NCBI RefSeq assembly: GCF_023634025.1
Contig: NZ_JALJCW010000001.1
Location: 1,091,501 to 1,155,500, forward strand
Source of the DNA: Hanstruepera flava
GTDB taxonomy: Bacteria; Bacteroidota; Bacteroidia; Flavobacteriales; Flavobacteriaceae
Direction: 5' to 3'
DNA length: 64,000 nucleotides
The notes below the pieces were generated by a model that did no database searches, was not told where the DNA came from, and saw nothing but the letters and a program-made list of their open reading frames with translations. Position numbers and translations under genes: made by a program. Positions 26,607 through 35,588 of the stretch are shown in pieces (the first letter of the stretch is position 1; the number at the start of each line of letters is the position of its first letter).

Positions 26607-28076
26607 ATGAAAACCTTATTTAAAACCTTTCTATTATTATCATTATCAATTGTTTTTGTCCAGTCGTGTGAAGACGAGCCTGTAGACCCAGTAATAGTTG
26701 TTGATTCTGATAACGATGGTGTCCCAGACGGAATCGATAACTGTCCTAACATTTCTAATCCTAATCAGGAAGATTCTGACAGTGATGGAATTGGTGACAT
26801 TTGCGACCCTACAAATGATACAGATTCCGATAATGATGGGGTTGCAAACGATGTAGATAACTGTCCAAATATTCCAAATCCAGACCAATTGGATAGCGAT
26901 AATGATGGTATCGGAGATGCCTGTCAAAACAATCCCGGTTTAACTCCACTATACCCTTGTGAGAATGGCATGGCAGGTCCTTACCCTTGTGACGGTTATG
27001 ATTTAATGGGTTATCTTCCTGTTTCAGTACTAGCAAATAATATGGGAAATCCTGAAGGCAGTGACATTTGGGGATGGACAGACCCAACAACAGGAAAGGA
27101 ATACGCATTGGTAGCCATGACTAATAGTACTGCATTTGTTGATGTTACCGACCCAACCAACCCAATATTCTTAGGGCGTCTTGACACTGCTACAAGTACA
27201 AGCTTTTGGAGAGATGTAAAAGTTTATGACAACTACGCTTTTATTGTGGCCGATAATGTAGGCGCACACGGTATGCAAGTTTTTGATTTAACTCGACTAC
27301 GAAATGTTGCCAATCCACCAGAAAACTTCACTTCTGATGCACATTATACAGGGTTTGGAAGTGCACACAATATTGTAATAAATGAAAATTCGGGATATGC
27401 CTATGCCGTTGGAACCAGTAGAGGTGGCACTTATGGTGGCGGACCTTTATTTATTAACATTCAAAACCCATTAAATCCACAAGATGAAGGCGGCTTTTTT
27501 GGCTATGCCCACGATGCTCAAGTTGTAACTTATAATGGGCCCGATTCAGATTACTCTGGTCGTGAAATTTTGATAGGAAGTAATGAAAACGAAGTTGTTA
27601 TAGCCGATATAACTGATAAAGGAAATCCAGTTACCATTTCAACCATCGATTATAACAATATAGGTTATGTACACCAAGGTTGGTTTACCGAAGACATGAA
27701 ATACTTTATACTAGGTGATGAAACTGATGAAATGGGCTTTGGCAACAATACCCGAACAATTGTTTTTGATTTTTCTGATTTAGATAACCCATCTTTTAAA
27801 ATGGATTATTTTGGGCCAACATCTGCAATTGACCATAATGGCTACGTTAAAGGAAACATCTATTATCAAGCCAGTTATGCTGCAGGGTTAAGAATAATTG
27901 ACATTTCAGGAATAAACAGCAATACCATGACTGAAACTGGTTATTTTGACACGCATCCTGAAAACAACAATACAAGTTTTAATGGAGCATGGAGCGTTTA
28001 TCCCTATTTCGCGAGTGGTAACATAATTGTTAGCGATATTGAAAGGGGTTTATTTATAGTTCGACCAAGTAATTAA
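26607..28076 (+). CDS. Choice-of-anchor B lipoprotein with thrombospondin type 3 repeats
   Basis: A 489-residue paralogue of the preceding protein. Lipobox FVQSC with C21 as the lipid-bearing residue. Residues 33-106 are thrombospondin type 3 calcium repeats (DSDNDGVPDGIDNCP and three related units ending in GDICD/GDACQ), which form a stiff calcium-dependent stalk. The LVIVD propeller spans about 115-489 and keeps the five histidines (H221, H254, H302, H356, H410). There is no T9SS tail: the propeller ends with the blade GLFIVRPSN. It is lipid-anchored with a calcium spacer, and may be surface-exposed. The gap to the next gene is 11 bases. Confidence 0.9.
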   Translation: MKTLFKTFLLLSLSIVFVQSCEDEPVDPVIVVDSDNDGVPDGIDNCPNISNPNQEDSDSDGIGDICDPTNDTDSDNDGVANDVDNCPNIPNPDQLDSDNDGIGDACQNNPGLTPLYPCENGMAGPYPCDGYDLMGYLPVSVLANNMGNPEGSDIWGWTDPTTGKEYALVAMTNSTAFVDVTDPTNPIFLGRLDTATSTSFWRDVKVYDNYAFIVADNVGAHGMQVFDLTRLRNVANPPENFTSDAHYTGFGSAHNIVINENSGYAYAVGTSRGGTYGGGPLFINIQNPLNPQDEGGFFGYAHDAQVVTYNGPDSDYSGREILIGSNENEVVIADITDKGNPVTISTIDYNNIGYVHQGWFTEDMKYFILGDETDEMGFGNNTRTIVFDFSDLDNPSFKMDYFGPTSAIDHNGYVKGNIYYQASYAAGLRIIDISGINSNTMTETGYFDTHPENNNTSFNGAWSVYPYFASGNIIVSDIERGLFIVRPSN

Positions 28077-28087
28077 AAGATTGTGCT

Positions 28088-29293
28088 ATGAGACTTAAAA
28101 TTTTAGTTTCAGCTATACTGCTGTTGTTTTTATTGGCATGTTCAAGTGACGATTCAACATCAGATAATAACTCATCTGGCGATACAACTTGCAACAATGG
28201 TTTTGCTGGTATTTACCCTTGTAATAATTACGATTTATTAGCACATATTCCTCTAAATATTTTAGCAGGAAATGGAGCAAGAGGCAATGATTCCTGGGGA
28301 TGGACAGATCCTTCAACAGGTAAAGAGTATGCTTTAGTGTGTACTAACAGAGCCACGTCATTTGTTGATATTTCCAATCCAAGAAACCCCATTTTTTTAG
28401 GCTCTATTAACACCCAAACTGTTGATAGTCCCTGGAGAGATGTAAAAGTTTATAATAATCATGCTTTTATTGTTAGTGAGGCCGAGAACCATGGTATGCA
28501 AATTTTTGATTTAACAAGATTGAGAAACGTCACCAATCCACCACAATCATTTACACCAGATGCCCACTATTCTGGGTTTGGTAGCGCCCATAATATTGTA
28601 ATAAATGAAATCTCTGGATATGCTTATGCCGTAGGTTCCAATACATTTTTTGGTGGTCCTCATTTTGTGAATATTCAAAACCCTTTAAACCCTATTGGCG
28701 AAGGAGGTTTTTCAGGCTATTCTCATGATGCTCAAGTCATAACGTATAACGGACCAGATTCAGATTATTCTGGTCGTGAAATTTTAATTGGTAGCAACGA
28801 AAATGAAATTGTTTTAGTTGATGTAACAGACAAAACTAATCCTACTCAAATTTCAACAATCGGTTATTCCAATATTGGTTACACACATCAAGGTTGGTTT
28901 TCTTCAGATTTAAAATACTTTATTGTTGGTGACGAATTAGATGAAATAAACTATGGCAACAACACAAGAACTTTAGTATTTGATTTTAGCGATTTGGACA
29001 ATCCTAGTTTTCATACCGAAATTATTGGCAACTCACCAGCGATAGACCATAACGGTTATGTTAAAAATGATATTTATTATTTAGCAAACTACACAGCTGG
29101 AGTTACGTTTTATGATATAACCAACATTGAAAACAATTCGGTAAGTATCTTAGGTTATTTTGACACTCACCCTGAATCTAATGCAACTGATTTTAATGGC
29201 GCTTGGAATGTTTATCCATACTTCGAAAGTGGAAATATTATAATAAGTGATATAAACAGAGGGTTATTTATAATTAGAAAAAGTGGAACTTAA
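28088..29293 (+). CDS. Choice-of-anchor B lipoprotein, short form
   Basis: A 401-residue third paralogue. Lipobox LLACSS with C18, then a short Ser/Asp linker (SSDDSTSDNNSSGD) that resembles an outer-surface lipoprotein export signal. The LVIVD propeller follows directly, with the five conserved histidines H135, H168, H213, H267 and H321. It is closer to the second paralogue than to the first (FGSAHNIVINE, SGYAYAVG, YSGREILIGSNENE are shared), so the second duplication is the later one. It has neither TSP3 stalk nor sorting tail. The stop overlaps the next ATG by one base (TAATG). Confidence 0.9.
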   Translation: MRLKILVSAILLLFLLACSSDDSTSDNNSSGDTTCNNGFAGIYPCNNYDLLAHIPLNILAGNGARGNDSWGWTDPSTGKEYALVCTNRATSFVDISNPRNPIFLGSINTQTVDSPWRDVKVYNNHAFIVSEAENHGMQIFDLTRLRNVTNPPQSFTPDAHYSGFGSAHNIVINEISGYAYAVGSNTFFGGPHFVNIQNPLNPIGEGGFSGYSHDAQVITYNGPDSDYSGREILIGSNENEIVLVDVTDKTNPTQISTIGYSNIGYTHQGWFSSDLKYFIVGDELDEINYGNNTRTLVFDFSDLDNPSFHTEIIGNSPAIDHNGYVKNDIYYLANYTAGVTFYDITNIENNSVSILGYFDTHPESNATDFNGAWNVYPYFESGNIIISDINRGLFIIRKSGT

Positions 29294-30639
29294 TGAAATT
29301 ACGCTCGCCATACAACATATTGGGTGTTTTAGTGTGCCTGTTCACATTGAGTTGTTCTTCTGATGATGATACTACTGGAGGCACGACACCAACGCCTGAA
29401 CCTCAACTTGAATTAGCAAAAGTTTACGGCGGAACAAAAAATGACCGAGGTCATTCTATAACTAAAACTTCAGACGGAGGTTATGTTATTTTAGGTTATT
29501 CACAAAGTGCCGATGGCGACATCACTGACAAAGACAATGAAAGTTTTGATTACTGGGTTTTAAAATTTAACGGTAACCATGAACTTCAATGGTCAAAAAC
29601 TTATGGTGGTTCTGATGATGACAGAGGCAATGCCATAATACAAACTCAAGATGACGGCTATGTTATTTTGGGTTATTCCTCAAGTAGTGATGGTGATGTG
29701 ACTGAAAATGCTGGGGCTCAAGATTATTGGATTACAAAACTTGATGCTAACGGAAATTTAGTTTGGCAAAAATCCTATGGATACTCTGGCTCCGATATTG
29801 GAAATACTATTCTTCAAACTAATGATGGCGGTTATTTTATTACTGGCGTTTTAGACGTAACAGCTTCTGGAGGAGAAGGCAACACACGTAATGCCAACCA
29901 ACGCCATGCTGGTGGAGATTATTGGGCTATTAAACTTAATGCGAATGGTAATCGTGAATGGAGTAAATATTATGGTGGTAGTTTTACAGACACCCCATTT
30001 GACGCTATTCAAACAGCAGACAATGGCTATATAATAGTTGGGTCATCAGACAGTGATGATGTAGATATTCAAAACAATATTGGAACCTACGATTTTTGGG
30101 TTATTAAAATATCCGAAACTGGCACGCTAGTTTGGGAAAAATCGTTTGGAGGAACTGAAATTGATGAAGCTCGTGGTATAGTTGAATCTGGAGATGGCAA
30201 TTATTTAATAGCTGGAGATACTAGAAGTAATGACGTTAACGTTTCAAACAATAAAGGTGCTGCAGATTTATGGTTAATTAAAATAAGCCCTGAAGGAAAT
30301 CTAATTTGGGAAAAAACTTATGGAGGCAGCAGCTTTGATGTTGCGCGTTCCATTCAAAAATCAAACAATAACAGCTTCATTATATCAGGTAGTTCAAGAA
30401 GCGCAGATGGCGATGTTGAAGAAAATAAGGGTCAAAATGATGCTTGGATTGTGTTAGTGGATAGTTCCGGAAATTTAATGTTTCAAAAAACGGTTGGGGG
30501 CACCCAAATTGACTTTTGTTACGATGCCACGATTTTAGATAACAACACTATTATTGCTGTTGGAGAATCCAACAGTTCTGATGGAGATATAGAAGAAAAT
30601 AAAGGGTTTTCGGACTTATTAATAATAAAAACAAAATGA
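29293..30639 (+). CDS. Repeat lipoprotein, likely beta-propeller
   Basis: A 448-residue lipoprotein (lipobox LSCSSDDD, C21) with a Thr/Pro-rich linker. The mature part has about seven repeats of 50-60 residues, each with a core such as W-x(2)-SYGGS-x(2)-D-x-A-x-SI-x(5)-GGYII-x-G-x-S-x-S-x-D-GD and then DYWVIKLD. Examples: WSKTYGGSDDDRGNAI, WQKSYGYSGSDIGNTI, WEKSFGGTEIDEARGI and WEKTYGGSSFDVARSI. The Asp-rich loops (SADGDI, SSDGDV) may bind calcium. The fold is inferred as a propeller. It sits between the choice-of-anchor B genes and mbnP-like, with overlaps of 1 and 4 bases, so it is translationally coupled to both. Function unknown. Confidence 0.85.
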   Translation: MKLRSPYNILGVLVCLFTLSCSSDDDTTGGTTPTPEPQLELAKVYGGTKNDRGHSITKTSDGGYVILGYSQSADGDITDKDNESFDYWVLKFNGNHELQWSKTYGGSDDDRGNAIIQTQDDGYVILGYSSSSDGDVTENAGAQDYWITKLDANGNLVWQKSYGYSGSDIGNTILQTNDGGYFITGVLDVTASGGEGNTRNANQRHAGGDYWAIKLNANGNREWSKYYGGSFTDTPFDAIQTADNGYIIVGSSDSDDVDIQNNIGTYDFWVIKISETGTLVWEKSFGGTEIDEARGIVESGDGNYLIAGDTRSNDVNVSNNKGAADLWLIKISPEGNLIWEKTYGGSSFDVARSIQKSNNNSFIISGSSRSADGDVEENKGQNDAWIVLVDSSGNLMFQKTVGGTQIDFCYDATILDNNTIIAVGESNSSDGDIEENKGFSDLLIIKTK

Positions 30640-31409
30640 AAAAAATCTTAACCATTATTGCTGTTTCTTTCGCCTTTTTAGCATGTAGCGAAGATAATGA
30701 TGATAATATTATACCCGCTCCATCGCAAGTCAATGTTAGCTTTAATTTCACTCACAATTGGGACAATACTCTCATAAACAGTTCTAATTTAACAACCGAA
30801 ATTGTTACCAACGAGCATGGTGAAGAAATGAGTATGGCACGTATTCGCTATTTGGTGTCACGTTTAGAACTTACGCATTCCAATGGTCAAACATATTTGT
30901 TTGATGGATATAAATTTACCGATTTGTCTGATGAAACCACGTACAATTTTACACCAGAAAACAATACAATTCCAACCGGAACCTATACCTTAAAATTCAT
31001 TTGGGGTTTTAATGAAACTGACAATGTTGATGGTGCTTATGCAGATTTAAATAGTGCCTCTTGGAACTGGCCTGCAATGCTTGGTGGTGGCTATCATTTT
31101 TTACAATTTGATGGTATGTATAACGTAAATACAACTGCGCCTGCGCCTTTCAATTACCATAACGGTACTGCAAGAGTAAGCACAGGCGTATTTGAACAAA
31201 ATTACGCGATAATAGATTTATCTACAGAAATTGTTATATCAAACAATGCTGTTATTGAAGTAAAAATGAATATTGCTGAATTCTTTAAAAACCCAAACAC
31301 ATGGGATTTAAATGTTTTAGATACACCTTTAATGCCTAATTATACAGCACAAAAAATGATGCAAGAAAATGTGTCAACTGTTTTTTCTGTTGGCACAGTA
31401 ACACAATAA
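30636..31409 (+). CDS. MbnP-family (copper-binding) lipoprotein
   Basis: A 257-residue lipoprotein (lipobox FLACSED, C17). It has the family core: NFTHNWDN with strand near 35-45, MSMARIRYLVSRLEL at 65-80, the IPTGTYTLKFIWGFNE segment, SWNWPAMLGGGYHFLQFDG (W143, W145, H154) and PNTWDLNV near the end. In methanotrophs MbnP is a copper-binding partner of the di-haem enzyme MbnH, which oxidises one of its tryptophans to kynurenine to complete the copper site. Here the next gene encodes such a di-haem protein 6 bases downstream, so the pair is kept. W145 in the most conserved block is a candidate for modification; this is inference. The start overlaps the previous stop (ATGA). Confidence 0.85.
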   Translation: MKKILTIIAVSFAFLACSEDNDDNIIPAPSQVNVSFNFTHNWDNTLINSSNLTTEIVTNEHGEEMSMARIRYLVSRLELTHSNGQTYLFDGYKFTDLSDETTYNFTPENNTIPTGTYTLKFIWGFNETDNVDGAYADLNSASWNWPAMLGGGYHFLQFDGMYNVNTTAPAPFNYHNGTARVSTGVFEQNYAIIDLSTEIVISNNAVIEVKMNIAEFFKNPNTWDLNVLDTPLMPNYTAQKMMQENVSTVFSVGTVTQ

Positions 31410-31415
31410 TTTATT

Positions 31416-32495
31416 TTGAATGGTTTTTTAAAATATGGAGTTTTAGTACTTTTTATGGCAACGGTTTTCAACTGTAGCGATAACAAGACTGACGATGGCG
31501 ATTATGTTAGTCAACCAACACCTGCACCTCTAAATATTCCCCAAATATTCTCTGAAAACATTCTAGATCCTGTAATACCAATAGATAATCCACAAACTAT
31601 AGAAGGTATTGCTTTGGGCAAAAAACTATTTTTTGACCCTTTACTATCTGGCAACCAAACACAATCTTGTGCAGATTGCCATAGTCCACAAAATGCCTTT
31701 ACAGATAACACGAGGTTTAGCGAGGGTATTGACGGTATTTTTGGGAATAGAAACTCCATGCCACTATTTAATTTAGCCTGGAACTATGATGAAAAATTCT
31801 TTTGGGATGGACGTGTCTTCAGTTTAGAACATCAAGCTTTAGAACCTGTAACAAACCCGATTGAAATGCACAATACTTGGGAGGTTGTTGTTGACAGATT
31901 AACCCAACATCCAGAATATCCTAATATGTTTAGTAATGCGTTCGGGAATGGCCCTATCACCAGAGAAAAAGTAACAAAGGCTATTGCCCAATTTGAACGC
32001 ACGCTCATTTCTGCGAATTCTAAATTTGATAGATATTTATTGGGTGAAGCACAGCTTACCCCTCAAGAGCTAAACGGATTCAATGTGTTTATGGATGAAG
32101 AAAGAGGCGACTGCTTTCATTGTCATGGTAATCCAAACAATCCCTTATGGACAGATAATATTTTCCATAATAATGGCTTAGATGCCACATTTTCAGATTT
32201 AGGACTGGGAGAAGTAACAGGAGACCCAGCTGATAATGGTAAATTCAAGTCTCCTTCATTAAGAAATTTAGCGTATTCTGCTCCTTATATGCATGACGGA
32301 AGGTTCAATACCCTAGAGGAGGTTATTAACCACTATAGTGAGGGGCTACAAAACTCACCAACAATAGATCCGTTAATGAAAAAAGTTGATGAAGGTGGCG
32401 TAAATCTATCCGATCAAGATAAGGCCGATTTAAAAGCATTTCTGCTAGCGCTTTCAGACCCATCTTTTATTAATAATCCTGACTTTCAAAATTAA
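31416..32495 (+). CDS. Di-haem cytochrome c peroxidase/MauG/MbnH-type lipoprotein
   Basis: A 359-residue lipoprotein (VFNC, C20). Two haem c sites are visible: CADCH (85-89) and CFHCH (233-237). Family segments include LGKKLFFDPLLSGN, FWDGRV, FERTLIS and FKSPSLRNLAYSAPYMHDGRF. No ATG is available upstream of the signal peptide, so translation probably starts at the TTG at 31416; starting at the first in-frame Met (codon 14) would destroy the signal. Pairing with MbnP suggests the MbnH role, post-translational Trp oxidation, rather than simple peroxide removal. Sequence alone does not separate MbnH from CcpA because the axial ligand of the second haem cannot be assigned by eye. Last gene of the operon. 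Confidence 0.85.
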   Translation: MNGFLKYGVLVLFMATVFNCSDNKTDDGDYVSQPTPAPLNIPQIFSENILDPVIPIDNPQTIEGIALGKKLFFDPLLSGNQTQSCADCHSPQNAFTDNTRFSEGIDGIFGNRNSMPLFNLAWNYDEKFFWDGRVFSLEHQALEPVTNPIEMHNTWEVVVDRLTQHPEYPNMFSNAFGNGPITREKVTKAIAQFERTLISANSKFDRYLLGEAQLTPQELNGFNVFMDEERGDCFHCHGNPNNPLWTDNIFHNNGLDATFSDLGLGEVTGDPADNGKFKSPSLRNLAYSAPYMHDGRFNTLEEVINHYSEGLQNSPTIDPLMKKVDEGGVNLSDQDKADLKAFLLALSDPSFINNPDFQN

Positions 32496-32512
32496 TAGTA
32501 AAAAGCTATTAA

Positions 32513-32545
32513 ACCATATATTAATATAATGTTAGGTTATATGGT
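32513..32545. promoter_or_regulatory. Inverted repeat before the SUF operon
   Basis: ACCATATA (32513-32520) and TATATGGT (32538-32545) form a perfect 8-bp inverted repeat with a 17-base spacer, 19 bases ahead of the SUF -7 box. No T-run follows, so an operator is more likely than a terminator. No regulator can be named. Confidence 0.3.
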
Positions 32546-32563
32546 AATCCATGACTTATATTG

Positions 32564-32571
32564 TATATTTG
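32564..32571 (+). promoter_or_regulatory. -7 promoter box for the SUF operon
   Basis: TATATTTG matches TAnnTTTG and lies 32 bases before the ATG at 32604. A -33 element is not evident at the right spacing. Confidence 0.4.
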
Positions 32572-32603
32572 CACTCTATTTAGACAAAATCTAATTAAAG
32601 AAT

Positions 32604-32933
32604 ATGATAAAAGTTTCAGAAACAGCTAAAAAGAAAGTCATAGAGTTAATGACTGAAGATGGCTATAATTCAGCTACCGACTTTGTACGTGTTGGAGTTA
32701 AAAGTGGTGGTTGTTCTGGTTTATCCTATGATTTGAAATTTGATAATCAACAACAAGACGAAGACAAGGTTTTTGAGGATAATGGTATCAAAATAATAGT
32801 GGACAAAAAAAGCTTCTTGTATCTTATTGGCACAACTCTTGAATATTCTGGCGGCTTAAATGGTTCAGGTTTTGTTTTTAATAACCCAAATGCCAATCGC
32901 ACTTGCGGTTGTGGAGAATCTTTTTCACTCTAA
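32604..32933 (+). CDS. sufA: A-type iron-sulfur carrier protein (SufA/IscA-like)
   Basis: A 109-residue HesB/IscA-family protein. The three cluster-ligating cysteines are present: C37 in SGGCSGLSY, and C101 and C103 in CGCGESF at the C-terminus. It transfers Fe-S clusters from the SufBCD scaffold to apo-proteins. It is the first gene of the SUF operon, 9 bases before sufB. Full length. The SufA name is by context. Confidence 0.93.
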   Translation: MIKVSETAKKKVIELMTEDGYNSATDFVRVGVKSGGCSGLSYDLKFDNQQQDEDKVFEDNGIKIIVDKKSFLYLIGTTLEYSGGLNGSGFVFNNPNANRTCGCGESFSL

Positions 32934-32942
32934 TTTCAAAAC

Positions 32943-34391
32943 ATGAGTAAATATACTGAAGACGACTTAAGGGAGGAACTAAAAACCAAAGAATACGAAT
33001 ATGGTTTTTACACTGATATAGAATCAGACACATTTCCTGTTGGCTTAAATGAAGATATTGTAAAGGCTATTTCAAAGAAAAAAGAAGAGCCAGAATGGAT
33101 GACAGAATGGCGCCTTCAAGCTTTTAAAGTTTGGAAAGATATGGCTGAACCCAATTGGGCTAATGTACATTACGAAAAGCCTGATTTTCAGGCTATTTCA
33201 TATTATTCGGCACCAAACAGTAAGCCTAAATATGATAGTTTAGATGAAGTAGACCCAGAGTTGTTGGCTACGTTTGATAAACTTGGAATATCTCTTGACG
33301 AGCAAAAAAAGCTAGCCGGAGTTGCCATGGATGTTGTTGTCGACTCGGTTTCGGTGGCGACTACTTTTAAAAAGACTTTAGCTGAAAAGGGCATCATTTT
33401 CATGAGTATTTCGGAGGCTATAAAAGAGCATCCAGAATTGGTGAAAAAATATATTGGAACCGTTGTACCGCAAAAGGACAATTTCTATGCAGCGCTTAAT
33501 TCAGCCGTGTTTAGTGATGGTTCATTCTGCTACATCCCAAAGGGTGTAAAATGCCCAATGGAGCTATCAACTTATTTTAGAATTAATCAAGCTGGTACTG
33601 GTCAGTTTGAAAGAACCTTGGTAATTGCAGACGAAGGTAGTTATGTTTCCTATTTAGAAGGCTGTACAGCACCAAGTCGTGATGAAAATCAATTGCACGC
33701 TGCCGTAGTTGAATTAATAGCTTTGGATGATGCTGAAATAAAATATTCAACTGTTCAAAATTGGTATCCTGGAAATGCCGAAGGCAAAGGTGGTGTTTAC
33801 AATTTTGTAACCAAACGTGGACTTTGTGAGAAAAATGCCAAAATATCTTGGACACAGGTAGAAACAGGTTCTGCGGTTACATGGAAATACCCAAGTTGTG
33901 TACTTAAAGGCGATAATTCTGTAGGAGAGTTTTACTCCATTGCTGTAACCAATAATTATCAGCAAGCAGATACTGGCACAAAAATGATTCATCTTGGGAA
34001 AAATACCAAGTCAACTATTATTTCAAAAGGTATTTCTGCCGGTAAATCCCAAAACAGCTATCGTGGATTGGTTCAAGTTAGTTCAAGAGCTGAGAATGCT
34101 CGTAATTTTTCACAATGCGATAGTTTACTTATGGGTAATGAATGTGGTGCGCACACCTTCCCATACATTGAAGCAAAAAATAAAACAGCTAAAATTGAAC
34201 ACGAAGCCACAACCAGTAAAATAGGTGAAGACCAAATATTTTATTGTAACCAACGTGGTATCGATACCGAAAAAGCAATCGCATTAATAGTTAATGGTTT
34301 TAGTAAGGAAGTTTTAAATAAGCTCCCCATGGAATTTGCTGTTGAAGCTCAAAAATTATTGGAAATAAGTTTAGAAGGATCGGTCGGATAA
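32943..34391 (+). CDS. sufB: Fe-S cluster scaffold subunit SufB
   Basis: A 482-residue SufB with the typical segments [88 protein letters not shown] and the C-terminal [20 protein letters not shown]. Together with SufC and SufD it forms the SufBC2D scaffold on which clusters are built in the cytoplasm. Length and start are normal. Eleven bases separate it from a lipoprotein gene that lies between sufB and sufC. Confidence 0.97.
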   Translation: MSKYTEDDLREELKTKEYEYGFYTDIESDTFPVGLNEDIVKAISKKKEEPEWMTEWRLQAFKVWKDMAEPNWANVHYEKPDFQAISYYSAPNSKPKYDSLDEVDPELLATFDKLGISLDEQKKLAGVAMDVVVDSVSVATTFKKTLAEKGIIFMSISEAIKEHPELVKKYIGTVVPQKDNFYAALNSAVFSDGSFCYIPKGVKCPMELSTYFRINQAGTGQFERTLVIADEGSYVSYLEGCTAPSRDENQLHAAVVELIALDDAEIKYSTVQNWYPGNAEGKGGVYNFVTKRGLCEKNAKISWTQVETGSAVTWKYPSCVLKGDNSVGEFYSIAVTNNYQQADTGTKMIHLGKNTKSTIISKGISAGKSQNSYRGLVQVSSRAENARNFSQCDSLLMGNECGAHTFPYIEAKNKTAKIEHEATTSKIGEDQIFYCNQRGIDTEKAIALIVNGFSKEVLNKLPMEFAVEAQKLLEISLEGSVG

Positions 34392-34402
34392 AAATTATAA
34401 AA

Positions 34403-34822
34403 ATGAAAAAATTAGCATTATTACTTTTAAGTCTAATCGTATTAATTAGTTGTAAAAACGACAAAAAAACTGAAGAAACAAAACCTATTGATGTTGACAG
34501 TCCCAATCGTACTGAAAAACAAAGCGATGGTTTAACCTTATTAAAAGGTGAGTTTGTGTATTATGCAGATGCTGCTGTTTTGCAAACGCATAGAGAAGTT
34601 TATGCTGTTATAATTGATGATAAAATGCATGAATTGGACAAACTAGCCCAACAATACAAAAATGAAGCTACCGATTACGTAACCGTTTCTATTCGTGGTA
34701 AAATTACACCTAAACCTACAGACGAAGAAGGCTGGCCTTACCGTGTAGCAATTAAAGAAATATTAAATGTGACAGCCTCTAACCCGGAGGCCAATAATGT
34801 TGTTAAATTGGAATCTAAATAA
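34403..34822 (+). CDS. NlpE-OB-like lipoprotein inside the SUF operon
   Basis: A 139-residue lipoprotein (lipobox LISCKND, C17) with a charged linker. The mature domain, LLKGEFVYYADAAVLQ to VAIKEILNV, resembles the C-terminal OB domain of the envelope stress lipoprotein NlpE: it has the YxADAAV start, a beta-barrel spacing and the VSIRGKITPKP strand. It lies 11 bases after sufB and 3 bases before sufC, so it is co-transcribed with cytoplasmic Fe-S genes although its product is exported. The CxxC of E. coli NlpE is absent. Its role is unknown; it may report envelope stress or metal status. The OB assignment is inference from pattern. Confidence 0.7.
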   Translation: MKKLALLLLSLIVLISCKNDKKTEETKPIDVDSPNRTEKQSDGLTLLKGEFVYYADAAVLQTHREVYAVIIDDKMHELDKLAQQYKNEATDYVTVSIRGKITPKPTDEEGWPYRVAIKEILNVTASNPEANNVVKLESK

Positions 34823-34825
34823 ACT

Positions 34826-35578
34826 ATGTTAAAGATAAATAACTTACACGCAAGTGTAGAAGATAAAAATATACTAAAAGGTATTAACCTAGAAGTTAAG
34901 CCTGGAGAGGTACATGCAATCATGGGACCAAATGGTTCAGGAAAAAGCACATTAGCTTCTGTTATTGCAGGTAAAGAAGAATATGAAGTTCAGGAAGGGG
35001 AAATTCTTTTAGAAAATGAAAATATCGATGATTTAGCAGCTGAAGAACGTGCTCATAAAGGCGTGTTTCTTTCGTTTCAATACCCTGTTGAAATTCCGGG
35101 AGTGTCTGTTACCAATTTTATGAAAACAGCCATTAACGAAACACGTAAGGCTAAAGGCTTGGAAGAAATGCCAGCCAATGAAATGCTTAAGTTGATTCGT
35201 GAAAAATCTGAATTACTTGAAATTGATAGAAAATTTTTATCGCGTTCGCTGAATGAAGGCTTTTCTGGTGGTGAAAAAAAACGTAATGAAATTTTCCAAA
35301 TGGCTATGTTAGAACCTAAACTAGCTATTTTAGATGAAACCGATTCTGGATTGGATATCGACGCCTTAAGAATTGTCGCTAATGGTGTTAATAAACTAAA
35401 AAGCAAAGACAATGCTGTTATAGTTATAACACACTACCAAAGACTACTTGACTATATCGTTCCAGATTATGTGCATGTTTTATACAATGGTCGTATAGTT
35501 AAATCAGGCGGTAAAGAATTGGCACATGAGCTAGAAGAAAAAGGCTACGATTGGATTAAAGAAGAAATAAACGCGTAA
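34826..35578 (+). CDS. sufC: Fe-S assembly ATPase SufC
   Basis: A 250-residue ABC-type ATPase. Walker A is GPNGSGKST (residues 34-42), the Q-loop region is [11 protein letters not shown], the signature is [10 protein letters not shown] and Walker B is [12 protein letters not shown], with the SufC-specific ETDSGLD in place of the transporter form. It powers conformational change of the SufBC2D complex. Cytoplasmic, no membrane partner. 11 bases upstream of sufD. Confidence 0.97.
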   Translation: MLKINNLHASVEDKNILKGINLEVKPGEVHAIMGPNGSGKSTLASVIAGKEEYEVQEGEILLENENIDDLAAEERAHKGVFLSFQYPVEIPGVSVTNFMKTAINETRKAKGLEEMPANEMLKLIREKSELLEIDRKFLSRSLNEGFSGGEKKRNEIFQMAMLEPKLAILDETDSGLDIDALRIVANGVNKLKSKDNAVIVITHYQRLLDYIVPDYVHVLYNGRIVKSGGKELAHELEEKGYDWIKEEINA

Positions 35579-35588
35579 GCATTATCAA

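Noticed and set aside
25086-29293. Three tandem choice-of-anchor B genes as a misassembly
   Set aside because: The copies differ at many positions, have different N- and C-termini and continuous frames, so they are real paralogues.
32513-32545. Calling the inverted repeat a terminator of the propeller operon
   Set aside because: The spacer is 17 bases, the stem is AT-rich and no T-run follows; it is listed only as a possible operator.
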